Translations under genes and position numbers: made by a program
Part shown: one piece after another, positions 45,391-56,388 of the stretch
How the letters are laid out: the number at the start of each line of letters is the position of its first letter
Numbering within the stretch: the stretch's first letter is position 1
The notes under the pieces: generated by a model
Told to the model about the DNA's origin: nothing
Seen by the model: only the letters and a program-made list of their open reading frames with translations
The model's database searches: none
NCBI RefSeq assembly: GCF_947179165.1
Contig: NC_077248.1
Span: 12,303,256 to 12,367,255 of the forward strand
Length of the DNA stretch: 64,000 nt
Reading direction: 5' to 3'
DNA from: Solanum dulcamara
Taxonomy: Eukaryota; Streptophyta; Magnoliopsida; Solanales; Solanaceae

Positions 45391-46072
45391 ATTTGCTTAC
45401 ATCTTATTTTATTTGGGGCGAGTTAATTAATTAGGATTAGTATGAATTTTATTTTGTAGTGACATGAGTATGACCCGTCTTATTGTCATCCACTAATAAA
45501 AAATAGTTTTGGAAAACCGTTTATTTGAGCCATATGGGAAACTTACCTAAAATATCACATTTTAAAAATATTTTATCATTTATAGCTTTATAATTTTAAT
45601 ACATTTATATTGATCGTATAATTCACTCGTAATAAATAATATACTTTTTTTTTTATCAAAACAAATCTAATACATGTTAAGATATTTATAATTTATTTAT
45701 ATTACGTGCAAAATTTACTTTTATATATAGTGTAATACATTTATATTAAATTCATAATTCGCTTTTAATATATAATATAGTTTGTTTTTACTTTTTATCA
45801 TAACAAGTATAATATATTTATAATACATATATAATTCACTTTTAATATATAATACAGTGATTATGGATGATAAATATTTTCAAAATATGATATATCTAGA
45901 TAATAAATAAAAATAATATTTTAAAAGTAATAAATATTTTATAAACAGTACTCGAAAAGGCAATTATCTCTAATATATAATAGCACGAATTGATATTTTG
46001 AACCACAATAATGACATAAGTAAGTTTTTAAAAAGATTACATAAATGAGCCATTTCGAGTTCAATATATAGA
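45391..46072. other. AT-rich DNA with an internal degenerate tandem repeat
   Basis: From 45597 to 45860 three diverged units of about 85-110 bp share taatacatttatatt, ataattcac and taatatataatatag blocks followed by a T-run and atcaaaacaa/atcataacaa. The rest is featureless. Confidence 0.55.
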
Positions 46073-46259
46073 GGCCGTTTGGATTGACTTATAAGCTGTT
46101 TTCAGTTTTTTTTGAGTGTTTGGCTAGCCAAATTAAAATCATTTTGTGCTTAAAATAAGCCTTTATAAATAGTTGGATTTATTTAGATAAATTTATTTTA
46201 AGCAATTTATAAATTAAAAACAGCTTATAAATAAAAAAAATAATTTAATCCAAACAGGT
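46073..46259. repeat. MITE just upstream of the YqgF-type gene
   Basis: It starts ggccgtttggattgacttat and ends taatttaatccaaacagg, inverted copies that also share the ataagctgttttcag / aaaacagcttataa block. This is a miniature element of a type I know from Solanaceae promoters (hAT-like ends). It lies about 70 bp before the leader exon of the next gene. Confidence 0.7.
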
Positions 46260-46330
46260 TAGTATTTGAACTACTTTATTAATTTCATGATCTAGCAAAT
46301 TATATACTTTATGAAATTCATCAATCTGCA

Positions 46331-46403
46331 GAGTGATCGCTCCTCTCATTTTCCTTCGTCTCCTCCCTGACCTTCTTCTTCTCACACCGCCGGCGACCAC
46401 CAG
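46331..46403 (+). other. Non-coding leader exon of the YqgF-type gene (predicted)
   Basis: A CT-rich stretch (tctcattttccttcgtctcc through caccgccggcgaccaccag) ending at a consensus donor CAG/GTACAC (GT at 46404-46405). No ATG within it opens a frame into the next exon. The coding exon at 52298 starts with ATG directly after an AG acceptor, so a leader exon is needed upstream, and this is the best candidate in the interval. The start coordinate is approximate. Confidence 0.6.
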
Positions 46404-46681
46404 GTACACTCTCTGTCTTTCTATTGTGGTTGATTGATTGAACTATAATTCCTTGTAAATTGGGAGGGTAAATAAATCATCTAATTCTTATTTGGTTAAA
46501 GTTATGCACACAACCTGTTCGACAAATTGTCTGATTGAAAGATTAGTTCGATGGTGATGTTGAGTAACCAAATGCATTTGGAGATGCATGCAGGGGAGGC
46601 TCAAGCACTTTAGTGGCCTAAACCTGGAAGCCTTAAATTCTTTAAAAAAAAAACAAAACTTTTTTCCCAAAAAAATCTAAC

Positions 46682-48650
46682 TTTTTTTTTTGGGTAACTA
46701 ACTGTATATTAATCACAAAGAAGATTGTTTCCAGAGCCATAGTAATCCTATCACTGAATAGAAAGGGAAAAACTCAAAGACTACAAACAGTAGGAGAGTA
46801 TACGAGTTCTAATTCCCAGGGGAGTCCTCACATTACAAACTTAGGCTATCTCTATTGCCAAAATATTCCAGTTCTTGCACTTGTCTTCAAATATTCTCTG
46901 ATTTCTCTTCATCTACATAGCATGGAAAAATTTGAGCAGATTGAGACTTGCCTTTAAGTTCTTGATTATCCAGTCGACATGCTTCTCCCAAGTATCTGCA
47001 TCATAGGAGGATCTAGAAATCCAGGTGAGGAGTCTGTGGCTCTGTGCCACAAGTTTTTAGAGAAGAGACAATGCACAAATAGGTGATTCCTTGATTCCTG
47101 ATGAGCTAAGCAAATTTTGCGTTGTTGATCATCATTCAATCCCACTTAGTTAACCTATCAGTAGTCAGCATCTTGTCTTGCATTTGTAACCAGAGGGAGA
47201 ACTTTGCCTTTGGTCTAGCCCCATTAGCAAAAAGAAAGTATTTCCAGTTTACCCTTGGTCTATCTCCTAGCAGTTGCAAGTATAATTGTCTGATAGTAGC
47301 ATCGTTTTGCACCTCCATCATTTGAGTCTACAAGTACACTTCTTGCTACAATTATCTTTTTAGCCATCCATAAAGCCTGCTGGGGTATAGGAGCAGTAGA
47401 GACCTGATCAATCTTGATGTAGTAACTATATATCCACTTAATTCACAGTTTGCATGTCTTGTGAGCCAAATCTCGAAAAGTTTTTGCAATGGCAGCCTTG
47501 TTCCATATAAGGTTATTGATGAGGTTGAGGCATCCAACAGATTTAGCCTAGCACATCTTGACCCAGGCTACTGGTGCCGTTTTTGTGATAATATTAGTGC
47601 CAGACCATATGTAGCTTCTACAGGAAGAATCTATGACTTTAAGAACTTTAAAGGAATATCAAATAGCTGAGACCAATAAGCCTGAATACCAAACCGAACC
47701 GATTGAACTAGTTGTACCCTCCCTGCATATGATAGTTTCTTGGTAGTCCATGAAGAAATTCTATCGATAATCTTATCTATCAAAGTGGTCCATTTCAACA
47801 CAGTTAACTTCTTGGTTGAGAGGGTATGTCCAGGTATCTGAATGATAGATCTCCAAGTCTAAATCAAAACTGTTGTATCATGTTAGCCTTCACTGTTTCA
47901 GTCATCCCACCAAAGTATTTACTGCTTTCTCTATGTTTGCTTGTAAGCCAAATGCTTTAGAGAATTTGTGAAAACATTGAGCAGAAACAGAAGCTAAGTC
48001 ACCTCTAGCAAATAGCAAAACGTCATCAGCAAAACATAAATGAGAGATTCCAAGTCTAGCACATTTAGGGTGAAATGCAAACTCCTTACAGTCCTTCAGT
48101 TCAACAAGACATCTACTGAGGTACTCCATGGCAATGGCCTGCTGAGGTACTCCATGGCAATGGCAAAGAGAAATGTGAAATAGGGTCTCCTTATCTAGAC
48201 CCTCTAGCAACATCAAATGGTTCAGTTGATTCACCATTTATCATAATAGAATAATTGACAGCATAGATGCATTCCATGATCCATCGGACAAACTGGATTG
48301 GAAAACATAGAACTTCCATAACCTACTTTAGGTTTACCCATTCTATTGAATCATAGGCTTGTTGTAGATCAATTTTGATCATACATCTTGGAGAGATAAG
48401 TTTACTAGAATAAGCTTTCACCAGTTCCTTTGCAAGGATAATGTTGTCAGCTATTTTCCTTCCTGGGATAAAGCCGGACTGGGATTCACATATGCTTGTT
48501 GCAATAACCTTCTGTATTCTAGATTCTAACACCTTAGTTATGGTCTTGCAATAAATCTTCTGTGCTGCCAACAGAGAACAACTGAGGATGCTGAGGGTAG
48601 TTTTCATCCTCTTTGAGATTTGGTCAAACCAAGGATGGAATTTGAGCTTT
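46682..48650 (-). mobile_element. L1-type LINE fragment, minus orientation
   Basis: On the minus strand it contains reverse-transcriptase parts (ESQSGFIPGRKIADNIILAK and MIKIDLQQAYDSIEW in 48323-48607; HLCFADDVLLFARGDL with the catalytic FADD near 48030), then the C-terminal zinc-finger-type RVT domain (47136-47321, QLYLQLLGDRPRVNWKYF) and ends in an A-tail (T-run 46682-46691). It is truncated at the 5' side near 48650 and has frameshifts and stops. It lies antisense in the leader intron of the YqgF-type gene. Confidence 0.88.
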
Positions 48651-49013
48651 AAAAGACCTTATTGGGGGAACCAGAGATTAGTAGAATTCTACATAATTCT
48701 GGAATAATTCAGTGGAGACATTACTGTCCTAGACTGTTTGGAATGGCAAGGCCACAAGCAAGGAAGTTTTAGTGTCTAAGAGGGCTTACAAGAAGTTCAA
48801 CCCCTTCAATAGCCAGATTAATGGGTGGTCCTGGAAACTGATCTGGAAAACCAAAATTCCCTATAAAGTGTCTTGTTTTACTTGGCTACTTGCTAAACAG
48901 GCTGTTTTGACTCAAGAAAACCTCATGAAGAGGGGTATCCAATTGAGTCCTAGATGTTTCCTACGTGGGAAAGAGGCGATCACCAACCTGTTGTGGGACC
49001 TCTTCATCAATAT

Positions 49014-50402
49014 TGTGAGAAGTATAGGAGAAAAATATTATTGAATTGTGTCTCTACATTATTACACAGAGACCCTATTTATAGATACTACGGTACGATT
49101 CTTTACCAAGTAGGATACTATATACTATTCTTATTCCTATTACTCTTCCTATTCTAAGTAAGATTGTATATACCTATTCCTATTCCAACACTCCTCTTTA
49201 AGCTAGTGCATACAAGTCAGAAATACCTAGCTTGTTACAAATGTAGTTAATACGAAGACTGATGAGGGGCTTGGTGAGATATCTGTAAGTTGATTACTCG
49301 ACTTCACAAAATGATCTTCATGTGCTTAGTCTTCTCATGAAATACTGGATTTGATGTAAACTGTGATAAAACACATAATGATCAGCTCCCCTATGAGTCA
49401 TGCCAAACTTCTGAATTATTGTGCTAAACTTCCCAAATCAAGCTCGAGAAGACTGTTTCAATCCATAGAATGACCTGCATAATCGACATACAAGGCTACT
49501 AAACTCCTCCGGAGCAACAAAACTAGGTGATTGCTCCATGCAGACTTCTTCACATTGCAGCGATTGCCGAAAAGTGCACCTCAAAATCTGGTATAAAATA
49601 TATGGATCTTCTTGGAATCAATAGACGAGTCAACATTAAACAAGAAAGTCACCAAACAATTGGCCAGAACATTCTCATGTGTCGGAGTATTAGATTTGAT
49701 GGCTGAAAGTGGTCACAATCTGAGAAATAAAATTATAAGGGTAGGGTTGGAATGATGGCACGATCCTACTAAGAAAGAGAATTATATGGGTAGGGTCGGA
49801 ATGATGGCATGACCTTTCTGGAAAATAAAAATTATATGGGTGGGGTTGGATTGACGGCATGACCCTACTGAAAAAGAGAAATTATATGGGTAGGGTTGGA
49901 ATAATGGCACAACCATATACAAATAAGAAAGTAGTGACTGAAAGGATGGCACGGTGCTACGAAAATTGAATATGAGAAAGTCGTCATCGAAAAGATGACA
50001 CAGTGCTACACAAATTGGATATGAGAAAGTAGTCACCTGAAAGATGGCATGGTGCTACATAAATAAGATATGAGAAAGTTGTCACCGGAAAGATGCACGG
50101 TGACCCAACTTTTGCTAACATAATCAATGGCCAAATGGGCAGCATATATGGGTAATAGCCGCCCACTGACAACAGAAGTTTTTTGATTCTCTATCAAGAT
50201 CGCAGAGGCTCTGATACCGTATGAGAAATATAAGAGAAAAATATTATTGAATTGTGTCTCTAATCTCTACATTATTACATAGAGACTCTATTTATAAACA
50301 CTACAATACAATCTTTTACCAAGTAGGATACTATGTACTATTCCTATTCTTATTACTATTTCTATCTAAGTAATATTGTATATACCTAGTCCTATTCTAC
50401 CA
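49014..50402 (-). mobile_element. Small non-autonomous copia element, minus orientation
   Basis: LTRs 49014-49190 and 50220-50402 (177 and 183 bp) are flanked by AATAT (49009-49013 and 50403-50407). On the minus strand the primer-binding region reads ggtatcagagcctctg (50204-50219), fitting the initiator-Met tRNA, and the polypurine tract aaagaggag abuts the 3' LTR at 49191. The 1-kb interior has only decayed copia coding remnants (about 49195-49700) and a tandem-repeat block (49731-50105), so it could move only with help in trans. Confidence 0.88.
49731..50105. repeat. Two adjacent minisatellite arrays in the copia derivative
   Basis: The first array (49731-49920) has four units of about 49 bp built on attatatgggtagggttgga then atgatggcacgacc. 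The second (49926-50105) has four units of about 47 bp built on gagaaagtagtcacctgaaa then gatggcacggtgctac. The arrays follow one another without spacer. Confidence 0.85.
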
Positions 50403-50808
50403 AATATGAAGGGACTGAACTAGGTGATGCCAAGGAGAGTAACACAAACCCTGTAGATCTTGAGTAACTATGCCAACATCTCTGGACATAGAGGGACATG
50501 GAAAATCATTCCCTGCTTGTATTTGGTGGTCACTGTGGAAAGAAAGAAACCTTAGATGCTTCCAGAACAAGAGCAACACTATTGAGAACATGAAGATGAA
50601 CTTTTTCTGTTGTTTCATTTTTGGTGTAAACAGGAGTATATGGAAGATCTAGAATCAGTTGTGAATGTCTTAGGATCCCTGTAACTTTTGTCATAGGATT
50701 GAAGATCTTCCTGTATACTCTCTTGCAATTGTAATTAGGAACCTGTAACATGTTGTGGCAGATTTGATTTTTTGGAAATAGAAATACGAATTGTTACTGT
50801 CTCAAAAA

Positions 50809-52297
50809 AAAATATAAACAATTATTACAAAACAAAACTACTAAAAGCCTGCAACGTCGCCAAAACTGATAACGTCCACAACACACCTCTAAAAGAGAGA
50901 TGATATGGTCCTCAATATAATTTACCCAACTTCGAGTCGGGGTCTAATTCCACAAAGAACAATATAAGGGCGATCAAGCTAGTAAAGATTTATCACCAAT
51001 TAAGATAAATGAAATATTTTCAGGATTGAATTTCTAATTAAAACTACAAAAGATAAAAACTTAACTAAGAAAGCATATAAAGTTATCAATGGCGACAATC
51101 TCAAGCAAGGGAAATAAAGGGATTTGAAAAATAGGGAATCAATTATCATCAAGACTAATCCAATGCATTAAATTAACTCCTACTAATTTATATAGATCCA
51201 AGTAATTAGCCTTGGAAATTAATTACCCTATAACCTTCTCACCGACTAATGGACTCTTGACTATCCACTAAGCGTTCTTCAACAAATTAGCAAGCTTAAC
51301 TTAGCTAATTCCCTTGAATCTAACTAAGAAGCATTAAGCGCATACCAATTACAAGCATGAAAGGATTATCTCTAACCTCAATTTAGCAGACCAAAAGTAA
51401 TCAATCCCTCAATTAATCTAGAATCTTGTCAATTCATCTAATTCCAACCTTAATTACCTTTCCAAGTTTAAAATATTACCATAAAAAAAATTGCCTTTCC
51501 AAGTTGAATTAGGGGAATTGTTGATGCCCGAGGGTTGATCACTTCCTTTGAAAAGCAATAAAGCACAAGAAATCGATTTAGCGAAGACTCATTCATGAAA
51601 TAGCAAGTATTTAAGAGAGCCATTCATGACGTAGCATAACTAAGAGAGCCATTCCATTAAGGGTGATACAATATAACATATACTTCTTGCAAGCTTTGCT
51701 GAGCTATCTTCATGTGATAGACATCGCAAAAGTAGTCCGTTGAATGATTACTGCTTGAGGGCATCATAATGACCTCTTTCGGCAAAGAATTATACCGCAA
51801 AGATCCAACTAAGTACTACTAGGATATGGTAAAGTAGGACGAATTTCACACTTTAGACCACTTAAATGGATGCAAATTTGAAGTTTACAGAAAATAACTT
51901 CTTTATATTTAGCCCTGTAATAGTTTACTTCCCTTTAGATTTAAAACCAAACCCTCATTGAGGATAATGGTAGTGACGTGGTGTTTATATTTATGCAATG
52001 TGCTCCAATTTTTTATGTATTTTTGGATATGTATTGAAAATCGATACTAGTGAAATTCCAAACTCGCTGTATTTACATCCTGGATTCTCTCAAATTTGTG
52101 AGCATCTTTGATCTGTATATGGGTAAGTTGAGGACGTTATCCTTCAAGAGTTCACAAAAATGCCCAAGTGAAGATGTAATAATCTTTCTATGCTAATTGG
52201 TTGCAGTGTTGATGCATCATGCTTCCAATAGGAAACAAATTTGCTTGAATCCAAGTAAGTGTTTCACAAATTAACTGATTGGTTGGTACTTTTGTAG
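50809..52297 (+). other. Rest of the YqgF leader intron, with unclassified retroelement-like DNA
   Basis: The part 50860-51530 (cttcgagtcggggtc, tagccttggaaattaattac, gactcttgactatccactaa) resembles internal non-coding sequence of a gypsy element, with no coding domain visible. The part 51540-52297 is ordinary intron ending at the acceptor tttgtag before the start codon. Confidence 0.45.
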
Positions 52298-54549
52298 ATG
52301 AGGTATTTGAAGCCATCCAACTTGTTTCATGAATTACTGAAGTCAAATGCACTTGCAAGTAGCCGTTTTCTTGGGTTGGATGTGGGCGATAAGTACGTTG
52401 GTCTAGCTGTTTCGGACACAACAAATAAAGTTGCATCACCCCTCGCGTAATGTAGCTTCTTTGAAACATCTAAAATTTTGATCATGTTGAAACAATCATG
52501 CCCCATGTTCAGTTTTACATTGTAGTGTTAGATGAAATGACATTAATGTTGGGTATATGCAGCGTTCTCCGCCGCAAGAAAACAAATATTGACTTGATGG
52601 CCAAAGATTTACAGAGTCTGGTATGGTTCATAGTTAACTTACGATTTCTAACAATTGTGGTTCATTAGGTAGCTAAATAGTTTTGTTGCCTGACTTCTGC
52701 TACGTTTAATCTAATTCAGCATATGCAGTTACATGTGAAAGATTCTAATTTCGAACAATTGTTTTACAAAAGACGACCATTTGTTATAAACCCTGCTCTC
52801 TTCCATTCAGTTTCTCTCTTTTCTCCACATTTTACTATTGCAGTACTATAGAGAAGTTTAAACTCAGTTGCATTCTAAGTTACTTGAATATGCATGGTAG
52901 ATACATCAGTTTTAAATGAAAATAAAACTTGTTTTCGAAAAAAGTAATAAATGGTGCTGCAAAATTCAAACTTTCATCATCCATATTCCCTTCTCCTTTC
53001 ACATAATTCTTGTCTTCCTTTTTTTTAAGTGCAGGTTTCTGAACTTTGCTTGGCCGGCTTTGTTTTCGGCTATCCATTTGATAGACAAAAAACTAATCGA
53101 GATGTACGTTTTTCACTTTGATAATGATTAGTTTACTTTGTAAGCGTCGTTTGAAATCAACATTTTTCTGTCTTTGTCAGGCTGTGCATGTTAAGTTATT
53201 CATTGACGACCTTTGTCGGACAGGGGAACTTAGAGGTGTAAACTACACCTTTAGGGATGAATGCTTCACATCTAAGGTATGTGCTCTTAGCTTTTTAACT
53301 TTGTAAAAAATATCTCGATTTAGTCAGTTCTTGATATCAAGATAATATTACACAATTCTTGTTATTGAATTGCAAGGTTATTTTAACACTTACACCACAA
53401 CTAATGTCAGATGTTATGGAGGATGATTGAGCTTACAATTGCCCAGTGAAATCCTACAAAGTGCAGTGTCTGGGTTAACTTGTAATTGCATGTAAACGAA
53501 CGACTAAGGCCCTCACTGTCTGACTCCTTAAATAACTATTGAAAACAAGCTTTTGCTTCTGTAAAGAATTTTGAACCTTTTCTCTAAATTGCCTTTTAGT
53601 TTTTATTAGTTGAAGTTAATTGATCTCATTACCCCCCCCCCCCCCCCCCCCATAAACTGTTTGTCTTTGATGATTTAATATTATCTATTGAAATGGGAAA
53701 TGACCAACAATTATATGTATTGTTTTGCTTTCAGAATGTCGAGTTCTTACTACAAGATTTAAAGTTTCACCCAACACAGTCGAAGACCATGTTAGACAAA
53801 TTTGCAGCAGTTGGAATACTTCAGGTAATAAAAGATCTTACCTTATTTCTGCAGTTGAGTTAGAAACATAGTTTATTTACCTCACTTAAGAGGTATATTT
53901 CTTTTCAACACTTGGGAGTTGTTTGGTGTGAGGTGTAAAACAAAAAAATCCCGGGATAAAATGCAGGATTATCTTATCCTGCGTTTGGTTGGAGGTATTA
54001 AGTAGTCCTTGGATTATTTATCCCGCCATTTATACCATAGTGATGGGATAAATTATCTCATATACATGGTGGGATAACTAATCAGCAAACATTCAGTTAA
54101 ATAGATTTCAGGCTGAAATATTCTGAAAAACTTGCCTCATCTGAGAAAAAAATAGTTTTGTTTGTACTGAAATAAAATTATCTTGCAATGCGTAGCCCGA
54201 AATAATCTCTACTTATTTTCAACTAAAAACTAGAGTAACAGAGACAGCTCTTTGCCCATAATTGTTTGTTAGGTTCCTTCTGTTTTTTTTTTTTCTTATT
54301 TGGACCAGTTGAATTGTGGTTTGGTTAGAATTTCATTAGTTCAAAGTTCAAACTAGAGGAGCAGTATATTTTCACTATTTCGGTTTCAGTTAGATTCATT
54401 TTAGGATTAGCTTTGCCTCTTATCTGGAAAAAAAAAGGGAAGCCAAAAATTAGGTGTTTATTAAAAAGGCTTTGTATATTCTGTAATACAATAATTGTGG
54501 TGGTTCGTGGCAGGGGTACCTCGACTTTGTTAACAGGAAACAGGCCTGA
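52298..54549 (+). CDS. YqgF/RuvX-type RNase H-fold nuclease, complete, six coding exons
   Basis: Exons: 52298-52446, 52563-52620, 53035-53103, 53181-53276, 53735-53824 and 54514-54549. All are GT-AG and sum to 498 bp (165 aa). The protein has FLGLDVGDKYVGLAVSD (residues 28-44, first catalytic Asp), VLRRKKTNIDLMAKDL, the core strand LCLAGFVFGYPFDRQ, VKLFIDDLCR and RDECFTSK, then a C-terminal helix ending YLDFVNRKQA. This is the YqgF fold (RNase H-like), which in bacteria trims pre-16S rRNA. In most bacterial members the motif is DER; here the Arg is Cys (DEC). No clear N-terminal targeting peptide is visible, so cell location is open. The ATG directly follows the acceptor of a 5.9-kb leader intron full of retroelements. 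Confidence 0.9.
53632..53651 (+). repeat. Run of 20 C in YqgF intron 4
   Basis: An uninterrupted C-run on the coding strand, between exons 4 and 5. Runs of this length are unstable and its length may be a sequencing estimate. Confidence 0.9.
53927..54100. repeat. MITE-like repeat in YqgF intron 5
   Basis: Contains gggagttgtttggtgtgagg, ttatcctgcgtttggttgga and gattatttatcccgccattt, the type of GTTTGG-ended, 'atcccggg/atcccgcc' miniature element common in Solanaceae introns. Ends are not precisely defined. Confidence 0.45.
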
Positions 54550-55079
54550 GAAGACTCTTATTAGCATGGTGCCCAACACAACCTACATCTTATTAAGTTA
54601 ATTTCTTCAAAAGATGGACATGTGTCTACATTATACGTACATGTACTAAACATTGAAACTATGAGTAGTACGTGTCGTTGGAGTTTGTAGGTTAGCGTAT
54701 TTTGTTAAACTATTTTGTGACTCTCTATTTACCCTATTTATAAATTGTAACACTGTACTCGAGCAAGACTCTGTAATGTTATGGACCACAGTTTGGGGGT
54801 TCTTTGTTGGGAAAATCTTTTGACATCTTGACCACATTTTCATCTACTTGAGATTAGCTACTATTTCTTAGTTTTAGTTGAAATTTCCTTGCAGTTTTCT
54901 GCAGTGCTTGCTTGAGGAAAGATGAAAACTTGATTCCACCTTACATGTATGTGATATTCACAGCAAATTAATAAATGCATGACATGTGTTTGCACCTAGA
55001 TTTGTCCATCTTAATCATATACATATACTTGCTCTATTAAATCGTTTATTCATGGTAAATTGATATAATTTTATATTAA
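54550..55079 (+). other. 3' UTR of the YqgF-type gene and following DNA
   Basis: The stop codon is at 54547-54549. No polyadenylation signal is singled out and nothing else is recognised. Confidence 0.45.
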
Positions 55080-55452
55080 CACTAGGTATGCATAAGTTTT
55101 TCAAGTATATTAAGAGGTCCATACATGAGAGGGTGATGGGCAAGGAGGAGGCTGATCAGTTTTGGTGATTTAAGTAACTCATATAAAATAATTATATGTA
55201 GCTGATGTAAAACTTTTAACATTTGGTACAAGTTGGATATCTCAGAATTAAGTTTGAGATAAAATTTATGTGTTTGATTGACGGTGCTGAATAAATTTGT
55301 ACTGCCGATCAAATACAGTCTTAATCGTGGATATCCCATCAAACCTAAGATTATTTTATCCCATTTCTCCCATGCGGGATTAATGAATCCAAGAATTATA
55401 ATTTCAGAGCTATAATTCCGTAATAATTTAATTCGTAAACCAAACGACCCTT
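55080..55452. repeat. hAT-like MITE remnant
   Basis: The right end ttcgtaaaccaaacgaccct (minus: agggtcgtttggtttacgaa) and internal tgcgggattaatgaatcc / tcccatcaaacctaagatta blocks match the same miniature-element type as 53927-54100. The left end is uncertain. Confidence 0.45.
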
Positions 55453-56388
55453 AATGAGATTAGATAATCACTTGGTTGATGGACGGATGAGGTACCAAAT
55501 ATATTAAACATTCTTATGAGAAAATGCTCAATATTCAAAAAAAAATGATAATATATGCTGCACTTGCTATCTAGTTTTCTTTTTTATGCTGTAATAGCAA
55601 TTGTCCTATTTATTACCTATTTAGTATCTGTTGGTAGTTTTTAAGTGGAATTTAGTTGTGAATTTTCTTTGTTATAAGTAAACTTCCATTGAAGTGAAAT
55701 ACTGAATTATTCTTGTATTCTAGACAAACATCTTCGAAAATCTCATGTACTGTGAACAATTTGATATATACTAGTGCGAAGAAACGTTATAATGTAGAAA
55801 AATAGATTATTACAAATCGTCACTATTACGGAGTTTGAAATTCCACTGGTTCTATGGACTTTAACAACATAAAAGTATCCATATATAATCTACAAAATAA
55901 TATTGCAATTTGACATGGAACTACGAGTGTAGGGGTTGTGGGGATTGATTAGTATAATCAATTCCAACATAAAATGATCTAGTGTTTGGTTAACCAAATA
56001 AAATATATATAAATCGCCACATAAGAAAAAGTAATAATCTATTTTTAACTATTGTAATTTTTCATTTTACGGCATCCATCACCTTCATGCTGCAAACACT
56101 CTATAGTGGCACAAAGTTTGTTCCTAAGAAATTTCACCCTTCATTAAGCTAAGGTCCAAAGTAAAAGACCATAGTGCATATATGGAAAATTTCACCCATC
56201 ATAATTGGGAGTTTATGTGTACTATTATGATGAACATATACATAAATAGGACCTCACTGAACAGTGAGAGTTTGCACTAGTATGACACAAGCATAAAGAA
56301 CCTCGTGACAACTGGTAAAAGAGCTGATCGCGATATCACTTGATTTTACATTCTATCCGCGCAATCATTCTTTAGCAATGGACTAATA
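55453..56388. other. Intergenic region between the convergent YqgF and VSR genes
   Basis: AT-rich. It should contain the VSR 3' UTR just above 56300. No other feature recognised. Confidence 0.5.

Larger units (their letters stand above)
48661..50808 (+). mobile_element. L1-type LINE fragment, plus orientation, split by a copia derivative
   Basis: It encodes the C-terminal zf-RVT region: WKLIWKTKIPYKVSCFTWLL and QAVLTQENLMKRGIQL (48772-49010). It is interrupted at 49014 and resumes at 50408 with PACIWWSLWKERNLRCFQ (50510-50570), ending in an A-run near 50800-50808. It is head-to-head with the minus-strand LINE, the truncated 5' ends meeting near 48655. Confidence 0.85.

Noticed and set aside
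46682..50808. Single LINE with a twin-priming inversion
   Set aside because: Both halves have their own 3' A-tail and both contain the C-terminal zinc-finger-type domain, so they are separate copies.
15098..54549. EF-P and the YqgF-type gene as a functional cluster for ribosome work
   Set aside because: Both relate to translation, but they are about 30 kb apart with independent structures, and plant genes are not generally clustered by function. Treated as coincidence.
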